Positions 15,996 to 26,795 of a stretch of DNA of 64,000 nucleotides are shown one piece after another. Below the pieces are notes generated by a model. That model did not search any database, was not told where the DNA came from, and saw only the letters and a list, made by a program, of their open reading frames with translations. The stretch is from RPRB01 sp035543115. Lineage in GTDB: Bacteria > Myxococcota > Myxococcia > Myxococcales > Myxococcaceae. Location: contig DATKKF010000078.1 of assembly GCA_035543115.1 (NCBI GenBank), positions 12,975-76,974 of the forward strand, given 5' to 3'. Each line of letters starts with the position of its first letter. Position 1 is the first letter of the stretch. The translations under genes were made by a program, and so were the position numbers.

Positions 15996-17525
15996 ATGCC
16001 ACACGCATCGATCGTTGCACTCCTCGAGGCAGGACCTGCCGACGCGCCGGCCATCGGCGCCCCGGAGGGCGTGAAGTCCCTCACCTACCGGGACCTGCAG
16101 GCGCTGGCCCGCCAGACCGTCGAGACGCTGAACGCGCACGGCATCGGACGCGGAGACCGGGTGGCCATCGTGCTCCCCAACGGGCCGGAGATGGCCAGCT
16201 CGTTCCTCTCGGTGGGGGCGGGCGCGGCGACGGCGCCGCTGAACCCGGCCTACCGCGCCGAGGAGCTGGAGTTCTACCTCGGCGACCTGAAGGCCAAGGC
16301 GCTGGTGCTCGAGGCGGGGGTGGACTCTCCGGCCCGGGCCACGGCGAGGAAGATGTCCATCCCGGTGCTCGAGCTGACCGCGGACCGCTCCCGGGGCGCG
16401 GGCTGGTTCACCCTCTCCTCCTCCGGCGCGGCGCCGGGTGAGCCCGGGCGCGGCGGGATGGGCGAGAAGGACGACACGGCGCTGCTCCTTCACACCTCCG
16501 GGACGACGTCGCGGCCGAAGCTGGTCCCGCTGCTCCAGCGGAACCTCCTGGCCAGCGCCGAGCACATCGGCCGGGCGATCGCCCTGACCCGGGACGACGT
16601 CTGCCTGAACATCATGCCGCTGTTCCACATCCACGGCCTCATCGCGGCGACGCTGTCCTCGCTCGCGGCCGGTGGATCGGTCTCCTGCACGCCGGGCTTC
16701 AACGCGCTCAAGTTCTTCGCCTGGCTCGATGAGGTGCGGCCCACCTGGTACACGGCCGTGCCGACGATGCACCAGGCGATCCTCGCCCGGGCCGACCGGA
16801 ACAAGGAGATCATCGCCCGGAGCCGGCTGCGCCTCATCCGCTCGTCCTCGGCCCCGCTCCCGACGCCGGTGATGCTGGAGATGGAGAAGGTGTTCGGCGT
16901 GCCGGTCATCGAGAGCTACGGGATGACCGAGGCCTCGCACCAGATGGCCTCCAACCCCTTGCCCCCGCGGGCGCGCAAGCCCGGCTCGGTCGGCGTGGCG
17001 GCGGGGCCCGAGGTGGCGATCCTCGACGAGAAGGGGAACCAGCTCCGGCAGGGGGAGATCGGCGAGGTCTGCATCCGTGGACCGAACGTGACGCCCGGCT
17101 ACGAGGCGAACCCGGAAGCGAACGGCAAGGCCTTCACTCACGGCTGGTTCCGGACCGGTGACCAGGGCCTCCTCGACGAGGAGGGCTACCTGCGCTTGAC
17201 CGGGCGCCTCAAGGAGTTGATCAACCGGGGCGGGGAGAAGATCTCCCCGCTGGAGGTCGACGACGTCCTGTCCTCGCACCCGGCGGTGGCGCAGGCCCTG
17301 ACCTTCGCCATGCCACACGACAAGCTGGGCGAGGAGGTGGCGGCGGCGGTGGTGCTGCGGGAGGGGGCGACCGTCACCGAGCGCGAGCTGCGCGACTTCT
17401 GCTCGGGGCGGCTGGCGGACTTCAAGGTGCCGCGAAAGGTGGTGGTCCTGACGGAGATCCCCAAGGGCGCCACCGGCAAGCTCCAGCGCATCGGCCTGGC
17501 CCAGAAGCTGGGCCTCGGGGCGTGA
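15996..17525 (+). CDS. Acyl-CoA synthetase, oxalate-CoA ligase (AAE3/Pcs60)-like
   Basis: A 509-residue AMP-forming ligase. Motifs in order: A3 LLLHTSGTTSRPKLVPLLQR near 163, FHIHGLIAATLSSLAAGG near 210, ESYGMTEASHQMASNPLPP near 305, the aspartate in WFRTGD near 385 and the A8/A10 pair LINRGGEKISPLEVD and KGATGKLQR with the adenylating lysine. The wording TYTAVPTMHQ-like (WYTAVPTMHQAIL), MTEASHQM and INRGGEKISPLE closely follows plant AAE3 and yeast Pcs60, which make oxalyl-CoA from oxalate. Standing directly behind an OFA transporter strengthens the oxalate assignment, but a small fatty or dicarboxylic acid is also possible. Confidence 0.82.
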   Translation: MPHASIVALLEAGPADAPAIGAPEGVKSLTYRDLQALARQTVETLNAHGIGRGDRVAIVLPNGPEMASSFLSVGAGAATAPLNPAYRAEELEFYLGDLKAKALVLEAGVDSPARATARKMSIPVLELTADRSRGAGWFTLSSSGAAPGEPGRGGMGEKDDTALLLHTSGTTSRPKLVPLLQRNLLASAEHIGRAIALTRDDVCLNIMPLFHIHGLIAATLSSLAAGGSVSCTPGFNALKFFAWLDEVRPTWYTAVPTMHQAILARADRNKEIIARSRLRLIRSSSAPLPTPVMLEMEKVFGVPVIESYGMTEASHQMASNPLPPRARKPGSVGVAAGPEVAILDEKGNQLRQGEIGEVCIRGPNVTPGYEANPEANGKAFTHGWFRTGDQGLLDEEGYLRLTGRLKELINRGGEKISPLEVDDVLSSHPAVAQALTFAMPHDKLGEEVAAAVVLREGATVTERELRDFCSGRLADFKVPRKVVVLTEIPKGATGKLQRIGLAQKLGLGA

Positions 17526-17526
17526 G

Positions 17527-18528
17527 GTGAAGATCTGCGTCGTCGGCGCCGGGGCGATCGGCGGGCTGCTGGCGGCGAAGCTGGCCGCGCTCGGGCACGA
17601 GGTCAGCGTGGTGGTCCGCGGCCCACACCTCGCGGCGATCCGTGAGCGCGGGCTGACGCTCCAGGCGGACGGCACCGAGCGGACGTTCCCGGTGCGCGCG
17701 ACCGACAGAATGGCCGAGCTCGGCGTTCAGGACCTGGTCATCATCGGGCTCAAGGCCCACCAGGTCGCCGGCGTGGCGGCGGACATCCGCGGGCTGTGCG
17801 GACCCACGACGACCGTGGTCACCGCGCAGAACGGGATCCCCTGGTGGTACTTCTTCAAGACCGGCGGGCCGTACCAGGGCACGGTGCTCGAGTCGGTGGA
17901 CCCGGGCGGGGTCATCGCCAGGAACATCGACGTGGACCGGGTGCTCGGGTCGATCGTCTACCCCGCGGCGGACATCGTCTCCCCCGGGGTCATCCGGCAG
18001 GTGGAGGGTGACCGGCTCTCGCTGGGCGAGGTGGACAACTCGGACAGCGAGCGGCTCCGCAGCACGGCGAAGCTGCTGCGGGACGCGGGCTTCAAGGTGC
18101 GGGTTTCCACGGACCTGCGCTCCGAGATCTGGGTGAAGCTCTGGGGTAACTGCACCTTCAACCCGATCAGCGCGCTGACCCACGCCACGCTGGTGGACAT
18201 CTGTCAGTTCCCGCCGACCCGCGCGCTCGCCGAACGGATGATGCGCGAGGCACAGGAGATCGGCGAGAAGCTGGGTGTCCGCTTCCCGGTCACGCTGGAG
18301 AAGCGCATCGCCGGCGCCGAGGCGGTGGGAAAGCACAAGACCTCGATGCTCCAGGACGTGGAGACCGGCCGGCCGCTGGAGCTGGATGCGCTGGTCGGCT
18401 CGGTGCTCGAGCTCGGGCGCATCACCGGCGTGCCGACTCCGAACCTCACGGCGATTCACGCCTGCGTCGCGCTGCTCGCCAAGACGCTCAGCGATTCAAA
18501 GGGGCGGCTCCGGATCGAGCCACGCTGA
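17527..18528 (+). CDS. 2-dehydropantoate 2-reductase (ketopantoate reductase)-like protein
   Basis: A 333-residue ApbA/PanE-family NADPH reductase. The Rossmann motif VVGAGAIGGLLAAKLAALGHEV opens the protein; VIIGLKAHQV and the catalytic lysine/asparagine region (WVKLWGNCTFNPISALT, near 205-220) follow, with the conserved KTSMLQDVETGRPLELDAL near 275. True PanE makes pantoate for coenzyme A. Here the GTG start lies one base after the CoA ligase stop, so it is probably co-translated with an oxalate-type module and may reduce another 2-oxo acid. It is slightly longer than E. coli PanE (303 residues). Confidence 0.83.
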   Translation: MKICVVGAGAIGGLLAAKLAALGHEVSVVVRGPHLAAIRERGLTLQADGTERTFPVRATDRMAELGVQDLVIIGLKAHQVAGVAADIRGLCGPTTTVVTAQNGIPWWYFFKTGGPYQGTVLESVDPGGVIARNIDVDRVLGSIVYPAADIVSPGVIRQVEGDRLSLGEVDNSDSERLRSTAKLLRDAGFKVRVSTDLRSEIWVKLWGNCTFNPISALTHATLVDICQFPPTRALAERMMREAQEIGEKLGVRFPVTLEKRIAGAEAVGKHKTSMLQDVETGRPLELDALVGSVLELGRITGVPTPNLTAIHACVALLAKTLSDSKGRLRIEPR

Positions 18529-18689
18529 GCCCCTCGTCGCATTCCCACCCGCTCCATCCCCCAGGCTGAGCACTTGGCCTTGCAGCCTGCGACTCCCCCC
18601 TCGACCTTCGGCGACCCCGAGAACGTCGCGGCACGGCCAGAGACAACGAGCCCGGAGATCAGGACGACGACGAATCTGCGGTCCGACAT
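18456..18689 (-). CDS. Possible small secreted cysteine-containing protein (doubtful)
   Basis: A 77-codon frame starting MSDRRFVVVLISGLVVSG, which reads as a signal peptide, followed by GCKAKCSAWGMERVGM. This resembles short secreted proteins with paired cysteines, but the expected C-terminal cysteines are missing and the frame instead runs 73 bases into the opposite strand of the ketopantoate-reductase-like gene. The 5' part lies in the otherwise empty 228-base gap 18529-18756. It could be a frameshifted remnant or a chance frame. No good ribosome site was seen. Confidence 0.25.
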   Translation of the reverse strand: MSDRRFVVVLISGLVVSGRAATFSGSPKVEGGVAGCKAKCSAWGMERVGMRRGAQRGSIRSRPFESLSVLASSATQA

Positions 18690-18756
18690 GACAGACCGAG
18701 TCTTGCCCGCTGGGCTCTCGGCCCGGAGCGCGCACGGGCGCACCATCCATTGAAAC

Positions 18757-19116
18757 TCAGCCCTCGCCCGGCTCGGCGCGCTTCACCTTGGGCGATTCGA
18801 AGTGGCCCTTGAGACGGAGGCGTTCCACCGGCCGGCCCCCGATGATGTGGGACTGGACGATCTCGTCCACGTCTTCGACCTTGACCCGGCCGTACCAGAC
18901 CCCCTCGGGGTAGACGACCACCGTCACCCCGAAGGCGCAGGCGTCCATGCAACCGGCCTGGTTGGCCCGGACCTCCCCTTTCAACCCGAGCTTTGCCACC
19001 TGCTCCTTGAAGCGGGCGTGCACCGCCTCGCTGCCCTTCTCCGCGCACGACCCCTTCGGATCGCCGTCGGGACGGCGGTTGGTGCAGGTGAAGATGTGCA
19101 GTCGATAGGGCGGCAC
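18757..19116 (-). CDS. Thioredoxin-like [2Fe-2S] ferredoxin
   Basis: A 119-residue cytoplasmic ferredoxin of the Shethna/Aquifex type. It begins RLHIFTCTNRRPDGDPKGSC, giving C11 and C24, and has a second pair in NQAGCMDACAFGV (C-x3-C). The hydrophobic strand GVTVVVYPEGVWYGRV follows, as is usual for the family. The electron partner is unknown. It is transcribed alone and divergently from the PLP decarboxylase gene; the 98-base gap 19117-19214 should hold both promoters. Confidence 0.88.
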   Translation of the reverse strand: MPPYRLHIFTCTNRRPDGDPKGSCAEKGSEAVHARFKEQVAKLGLKGEVRANQAGCMDACAFGVTVVVYPEGVWYGRVKVEDVDEIVQSHIIGGRPVERLRLKGHFESPKVKRAEPGEG

Positions 19117-19214
19117 GCCCGATGCTCTAGCACCGTGCCGCTCGCGGAGTCAGGGCCCCGGCACCGGAGCTTTCTCCTGGGCGCCGGTCCGTCGTCTCGG
19201 GCACGCTCCGGGCG

Positions 19215-20651
19215 ATGGACGCTCTTCCCGAGACACTCCGCTCCGCCTACGACCCCGAGCGCTTCCGCCGCGAGGGCCACTCCCTGGTCGACCAGCTCGC
19301 CGATTACCTGGGCGCCGTGACCGCGGGCGAGGGCCCCGTCCTTCCCTGGGCCGACCCGGAGACCAACCTCGCCCGGTGGCCCACGACGCCTCCGGAGCAA
19401 CCCGCCACCTCGCTCGGCGAGCTGATGATCCGCGTGCTCGCCGGGTCCAACCACCTCCACCACCCGCGCTACGTCGGGCACCAGGTCACCGCCCCCCTGC
19501 CCTCCGCGGCGCTGCTCCACCTCGCCTCTGCCCTCCTCAACAACGGAACCGCCGTGTACGAGATGGGGCCGGTCTCGGTGCCGCTCGAGCGACGGGCGCT
19601 GGCCTGGATGGCACAGCAGGCCGGATTCCCCCCGGAGGCGGACGGCGTGCTGACCTCGGGCGGGTCGGTCGGCAACCTGACCGCGCTGCTCGCCGCGCGC
19701 CAGGCCGTCACCGGTCGTGACGTGTGGGACGAGGGGCTCGCCGGAGCCAAGCCGCTCGCCATCCTCGTGCCGGACGAGACCCACTACTGCGTGAAGCGCG
19801 CCGCGCAGATCCTCGGCCTCGGCAAGGCGGGCATCGTCTCCATCCCGGTCGACGAGCGATTCAAGCTTCGCCCCGAGGCGCTGCCCGAGGCGTTCGCCGC
19901 GGCGGAACGCTCGGGACGCGAGGTGTTCGCGGTGGTCGCCAGCGCAGGCTCGACGTCGACCGGCGCCTTCGATCCGCTCGAGCCGGTCGGGGAGTTCTGC
20001 CGCGAGCGTGGGCTGTGGTTCCACGTCGATGGCGCCCACGGCGCCGCGGCGGTGCTCTCTCCGAGGTACGCGCACCTCGCCGCGGGCATCGGGCACGTGG
20101 ACTCGCTCGTCTGGGACGCCCACAAGATGATGCTGCTCCCGGCGCTCCTCACCGCGGTGCTCTTCCGCGACGGGCGGCGCTCGTACGAGGCGTTCTCCCA
20201 GCGGGCCGACTATCTGCTTCGCCAGCATGGCCAGGGCGAGTGGTGGAACCCGGCACACCGCACGCTGGAGTGCACCAAGCGGATGATGGGCCTGGAGCTG
20301 TGGGGGGCGCTCACCCTCCACGGCACGCGGATGTTCTCCGAGTACGTCACCCGGATGTTCGACCTCGGACGCACCTTCGCGGCGATGGTGGACGACGCCG
20401 ACGACTTCGAGCTCGCCGTCGAGCCGGACTGCAACATCGTCTGCTTCCGGCACGTACCCGAGGACTTCCAGGACCTGGACGCGCACCAGGAGCGGGTGCG
20501 TCACCGCCTCCTCGCCGAGGGCAGCTTCTACCTCGTGCAGACCCGGCTCCGCGGCCAGCTGCACCTCCGGGTGACGCTGATCAATCCGCTGACCACCGAG
20601 TCGGACCTCGAGGCGCTGCTGGCCGCGATCCGCCGGGTCGCAGAGGCCTGA
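19215..20651 (+). CDS. Pyridoxal-phosphate-dependent group II decarboxylase
   Basis: A 478-residue amino acid decarboxylase. The fold-type I markers are present: LTSGGSVGNLTALLAAR for phosphate binding, WFHVDGAHGAAAVLSP with the PLP aspartate, and the Schiff-base lysine K304 in VDSLVWDAHKMMLLP. The length and the opening (MDALPETLRSAYDPERFRRE) match the branch containing L-2,4-diaminobutyrate, tyrosine and aromatic amino acid decarboxylases. The exact amino acid cannot be read from sequence. It is a single-gene unit; the 161 bases after it hold nothing recognisable. Confidence 0.88.
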   Translation: MDALPETLRSAYDPERFRREGHSLVDQLADYLGAVTAGEGPVLPWADPETNLARWPTTPPEQPATSLGELMIRVLAGSNHLHHPRYVGHQVTAPLPSAALLHLASALLNNGTAVYEMGPVSVPLERRALAWMAQQAGFPPEADGVLTSGGSVGNLTALLAARQAVTGRDVWDEGLAGAKPLAILVPDETHYCVKRAAQILGLGKAGIVSIPVDERFKLRPEALPEAFAAAERSGREVFAVVASAGSTSTGAFDPLEPVGEFCRERGLWFHVDGAHGAAAVLSPRYAHLAAGIGHVDSLVWDAHKMMLLPALLTAVLFRDGRRSYEAFSQRADYLLRQHGQGEWWNPAHRTLECTKRMMGLELWGALTLHGTRMFSEYVTRMFDLGRTFAAMVDDADDFELAVEPDCNIVCFRHVPEDFQDLDAHQERVRHRLLAEGSFYLVQTRLRGQLHLRVTLINPLTTESDLEALLAAIRRVAEA

Positions 20652-20812
20652 AAGGGCTCCACCGCCTCGCGCGCCGACCCGGCCGTGGCGCTTCGCTCTC
20701 CGAGTGCCCGCCTGGTTGTCCGTCCCAGGCCCGGTGAGCGCGCCGACGACGCGTGCGGCCACCGGCTCGGTGCACCGGGCCGGTGGGGGCGCGCCCGGCT
20801 CGGCAGAGCGCA

Positions 20813-21322
20813 TCAGTCCTCGGGCGGCCGGGCTCCCTCGGATGGAGGCGAGCCGTCCGGCAAGGTCGGCCGGAACGGCGCCGGCGGATCCGGGTCCGGC
20901 ACCGGAGCGATGGCCGGCGGCCGCTGGATCGGGACCTGAGGGCAGAGCGCCTCGACCTTTCGCGCGTCGCGGCATCGTGCGGTTTGATTGAGGCCGTGGA
21001 GCCCCGAGGTCACGAACGTCGCGACGATGCCGCTCATGACGAGCAGGACGGGGATCTGCTCCTTCACCGAACCGAAGCCGCCTTCCGGAGCTGCCTTGGC
21101 GTAGACGTAAGCGAACTCGCCAGTCAGCAGCGTGCCGAGCGTGAGATCGACGATCGGGGCCGCATTCGACTCCGTGCACTGCACCGGCGGAGGTGCCTCA
21201 CGGTCCGGGCCCCGGACGAAGAGGAAGGAGCAGCCCGGCAGGGCCAGCAACCCGAGCGCCAGTGCCCCCGGGCATCCGAGACGGGCACGGATCGTTCCGC
21301 ACGGTGATGGGAGCAAGGGCAT
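20813..21322 (-). CDS. Putative lipoprotein of unknown function
   Basis: A 169-residue protein with a lipoprotein-type signal: RARLGCPGALALGLLALPGC places the lipidated cysteine about 30 residues from the start. A middle hydrophobic helix (VLLVMSGIVATFVTSG) and a proline-rich tail (PIQRPPAIAPVPDPDPPAP) follow. I do not recognise a family; the pattern of a lipoprotein with a TM-like segment near LLTGEFAYVYAKAA is common in myxobacterial envelopes. GGAGGG abuts the ATG at 21322 directly, but it is ideally placed (six bases) for the TTG at 21316, so the true start may be two codons later. Confidence 0.65.
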   Translation of the reverse strand: MPLLPSPCGTIRARLGCPGALALGLLALPGCSFLFVRGPDREAPPPVQCTESNAAPIVDLTLGTLLTGEFAYVYAKAAPEGGFGSVKEQIPVLLVMSGIVATFVTSGLHGLNQTARCRDARKVEALCPQVPIQRPPAIAPVPDPDPPAPFRPTLPDGSPPSEGARPPED

Positions 21323-21808
21323 CCCTCCGCGCGGTCCATCCAGCACGATGCGCGCCAGATGCGGGTGAGACACCGGACGCGTGGGGCCTGTGCAGCTGCC
21401 TGCACGTCCCGACGCGGCCCGTTGCACAGCGGGAGCACGGACGTGTCAGACCCGCGAGCGATGGTCGATCCTCTGCCTCCGGACTCCCCGGAGACGGGTT
21501 GGGATCGACCAGGGGACGCCATGACCGTGCAGCACAGGGGAGACACGGTGCACCTCAACACATTGAGTGTCGGCGAACAGAGTCCCCCTACAGATTGAGC
21601 TTTTGAGCGGTCAGGCGCTTGACAGCCTGCTCGCTTCTAGCAAGATCGCTTCTGCATACGGCGGCGCTTCGGAAGGCGCTGAAGAGACGAACGAAAGTCG
21701 GTCCGCCGCCGAAGACCACCCCACCACCCCAGCACGGTGTTCCGGACGCGCCCGGAGGCGCGTTCCGAACGGCTCCGTGCGCCCGACGGCGTTATTTCAG
21801 GAGATTCC
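21323..21808. other. Non-coding region upstream of the ribonucleotide reductase gene
   Basis: This 486-base gap divides the divergent lipoprotein and nrdJ genes. A consensus -35 (TTGACA, 21619-21624) has only a poor -10 candidate (AAGATC, 21642-21647) at 17 bases. A short symmetric element ACACATTGAGTGT lies near 21559. The strong hairpin at 21739-21770 is listed separately. No cobalamin riboswitch core or pair of NrdR boxes could be recognised by eye, and no coding frame looks real. Confidence 0.4.
21739..21770 (+). promoter_or_regulatory. Strong leader hairpin in front of nrdJ
   Basis: Arms GTTCCGGACGCGCC (21739-21752) and GGCGCGTTCCGAAC (21757-21770) pair over 14 positions with one G-U and one C-C mismatch, closed by the four-base loop CGGA. 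It ends 38 bases before the nrdJ ATG, so it should lie in the mRNA leader. It lacks a T tract. It may stabilise the message, act as an attenuator, or be a protein-binding palindrome in DNA. Confidence 0.55.
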
Positions 21809-24568
<2,760 letters not shown>

Positions 24569-24656
24569 GCTGCGGGCCGTTGCAGTCCTCGCCATGGAGC
24601 TTCCGGAGCCCACGAGGGCTGTCAAGCGATCCCGCCTGGAGTAGAGGAGCCGGTTC

Positions 24657-26447
24657 ATGACCCTCTGGCCCCGGGCGATCCTCCTCCTGGCCCCGCTCCT
24701 CTCTGCACCCGGGTCGGCCGCCGAGCCACGACCCTCCTCCGCCCTCGCCGCGCTGCTGGCGGAGGACTGGCAGCACCACCTCTCGCGGAGCCCGACCTAC
24801 GCGTCGATCCTCGGCGACCGCCGCTGGAATGACCGCTGGGACGACCTCTCGGCGCCGGCCATCGAGGCCGACCACCAGCACGACGTCGCATTTCTCAAGT
24901 CGCTCGGGAAGCTGACCAGCGGCAAGCTGTCCGAGGCCGACCGGCTGAACGCCGAGCTCATCGGCCGCGAGCACCGGGAGAGCGTCGAGGCCCACGCGCT
25001 GGGACTGCAGCTTCTCCCGCTGAATCACCTCCGTGGGCTGCCCGAGGCCACCGGCGAGTTCCCCGGGGTGCAAAATGCCGGGGAGCTCGGGAGCCAGCTC
25101 CGCTTCACCACGGTCGAGGACTACCGGGACTGGGTGGCCCGTCTGGACGGGTTCGGCAGTTACATCGACCAGACCATCGCCCTCCTCCAGGAAGGCGTCC
25201 GGCGGAAGATGGTGTGGCCGCGGGTGGTGCTGGAGCGCATCCCGCCGCAGCTCGACAAGCTCATCGATGCCGGGCCGACGGCGACGCCGTTCTACGCTCC
25301 ATTCACCCGGATTCCCGACTCGCTCCCCGAGGCCGAGCGGAGGACGCTGGCCCAGACCGCCGAGCGGCTGATCCGCGAACGGGTCCAGCCGGCGTACCGG
25401 CGGCTCCGGGACTTCGTGGTCCGGACCTACCTCCCCGCAGCCCCGACCGAGGTGGGGGTGGGACGCTGGCCCGATGGAGAACGCATCTACGGCTGGTCGG
25501 TGCGGCACTACACCACCACGGACATCACCGCGGAGCAGGCGCACCAGCTCGGCCTCTCCGAGGTGGCCCGGATCCGGGCCGAGATGGAAGCGGTGAAGGC
25601 GAAGGCGGGCTTCAAGGGGACGCTGACCGAGTACTTCCAGCACCTCCGCACCGACCCGCGCTACTTCTTCAAGACCGGCGACGAGCTGCTGCTCCACGTG
25701 CGCGACCTCGCCAAGCGCATCGACCCGAAGCTGGTCCGCCTCTTCGGGACGCTGCCGCGCGCGCCGTACGGGGTGGGGCCCACCCCGGCGGCGATGGCCC
25801 CGGATGCGCCCACCGGCTTCTATTACGCAGGCGCCGAGGACGGTTCGCGCGCCGGCACCTACTGGGTGAACACCTACCGGCCGGAGACGCGGCCCCGGTG
25901 GGAGATGGTCCCGCTCACCCTGCACGAGGCGGTGCCCGGCCACCACCTGCAGACGGCCCTGGCGGCGGAGCAGCAGGACCTCCCCGCCTTCCGCCGCCAC
26001 CTGTACCACTCGGCCTTTGGCGAGGGCTGGGGGCTCTACTCGGAGACCCTGGCCGACGAGCTCGGCCTGGTGGACGAGCCCACCGACAGGTTCGGGCAGC
26101 TGGTCTTCGAGATGTGGCGGGCGGTGCGCCTGGTGGTGGACACCGGGATGCACATGAAGGGCTGGAGCCGTGCCCGGGCCATCCAGTACTCCCTGGAGAA
26201 CACGCCGCGGGCGGAGCTGGACGTCACCAACGAGGTGGACCGGTACCTCGTCTACCCGGGCCAGGCGCTGGCCTACAAGATTGGGCAGCTGAAGATTCGC
26301 GAGCTTCGCACCCGGGCGGAGAAGGCGCTCGGTCAGCGCTTCGATGTCCGCGCGTTCCATGACGCCGTCCTGCTCCAGGGCTCGCTGCCCCTGGACGTGC
26401 TCGAGCGGCGGATCGACGCGTGGATCGCCGCGCAGAAGGCACGCTGA
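24657..26447 (+). CDS. DUF885-family secreted metallopeptidase
   Basis: A 596-residue protein with a signal peptide (WPRAILLLAPLLSAPGSAAE), so probably periplasmic or secreted. The DUF885 zinc motif HEAVPGHH is at 423-430 within PLTLHEAVPGHHLQTALAAE, and the third ligand region SAFGEGWGLYSETLADELG follows at about 455-475. Family members are M32-like metallopeptidases thought to process peptides; the substrate is unknown. The start has GAGGAG about eight bases upstream. The C-terminus (PLDVLERRIDAWIAAQKAR) is standard for the family, so the protein looks complete. Confidence 0.87.
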   Translation: MTLWPRAILLLAPLLSAPGSAAEPRPSSALAALLAEDWQHHLSRSPTYASILGDRRWNDRWDDLSAPAIEADHQHDVAFLKSLGKLTSGKLSEADRLNAELIGREHRESVEAHALGLQLLPLNHLRGLPEATGEFPGVQNAGELGSQLRFTTVEDYRDWVARLDGFGSYIDQTIALLQEGVRRKMVWPRVVLERIPPQLDKLIDAGPTATPFYAPFTRIPDSLPEAERRTLAQTAERLIRERVQPAYRRLRDFVVRTYLPAAPTEVGVGRWPDGERIYGWSVRHYTTTDITAEQAHQLGLSEVARIRAEMEAVKAKAGFKGTLTEYFQHLRTDPRYFFKTGDELLLHVRDLAKRIDPKLVRLFGTLPRAPYGVGPTPAAMAPDAPTGFYYAGAEDGSRAGTYWVNTYRPETRPRWEMVPLTLHEAVPGHHLQTALAAEQQDLPAFRRHLYHSAFGEGWGLYSETLADELGLVDEPTDRFGQLVFEMWRAVRLVVDTGMHMKGWSRARAIQYSLENTPRAELDVTNEVDRYLVYPGQALAYKIGQLKIRELRTRAEKALGQRFDVRAFHDAVLLQGSLPLDVLERRIDAWIAAQKAR

Positions 26448-26795
26448 GCCTCACCCAAGCGAGCCCCCGATGCCCCGAACGGCTCGACGTCGCGACGCTG
26501 CGCGCGCACGGCTCCGTCGTCGCGTCTCCACCGGCGTCCTCGGATCGGCTCCCGTCCGACTCCGCACCGGCAAGGGGACGTCCGGCGAGCCCCTGCACCG
26601 CACCCGCCCGGGCAGGCCGGACGACCTCCGCCACCTCACTCGCCCAGAGCGACCTGCGCCCGGGGACGCAGTGACCTGACCCGCGTCCCGCTTCCGGGAC
26701 GAGCGGCCGGTCCGCCCCGGGGCAAGGCCCGTTCGCGGCTCCCCGGCTGCCGAGGGCGCGCTGCCGCGGTACAGGGGCCGAGGCGAGGAGGGTCC
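26448..26795. other. Intergenic region before the M23 peptidase gene
   Basis: This 348-base stretch contains a hairpin GTCCCG-CTTC-CGGGAC at 26685-26700 without a T tract, and a GAGGAGG ribosome site just before the M23 start. No coding frame, tRNA or repeat family was recognised. Confidence 0.4.

Noticed and set aside
21553..21575. NrdR-box candidate ACACATTGAGTGT upstream of nrdJ
   Set aside because: Only one short symmetric element is present, with the wrong length and no partner at the usual spacing.
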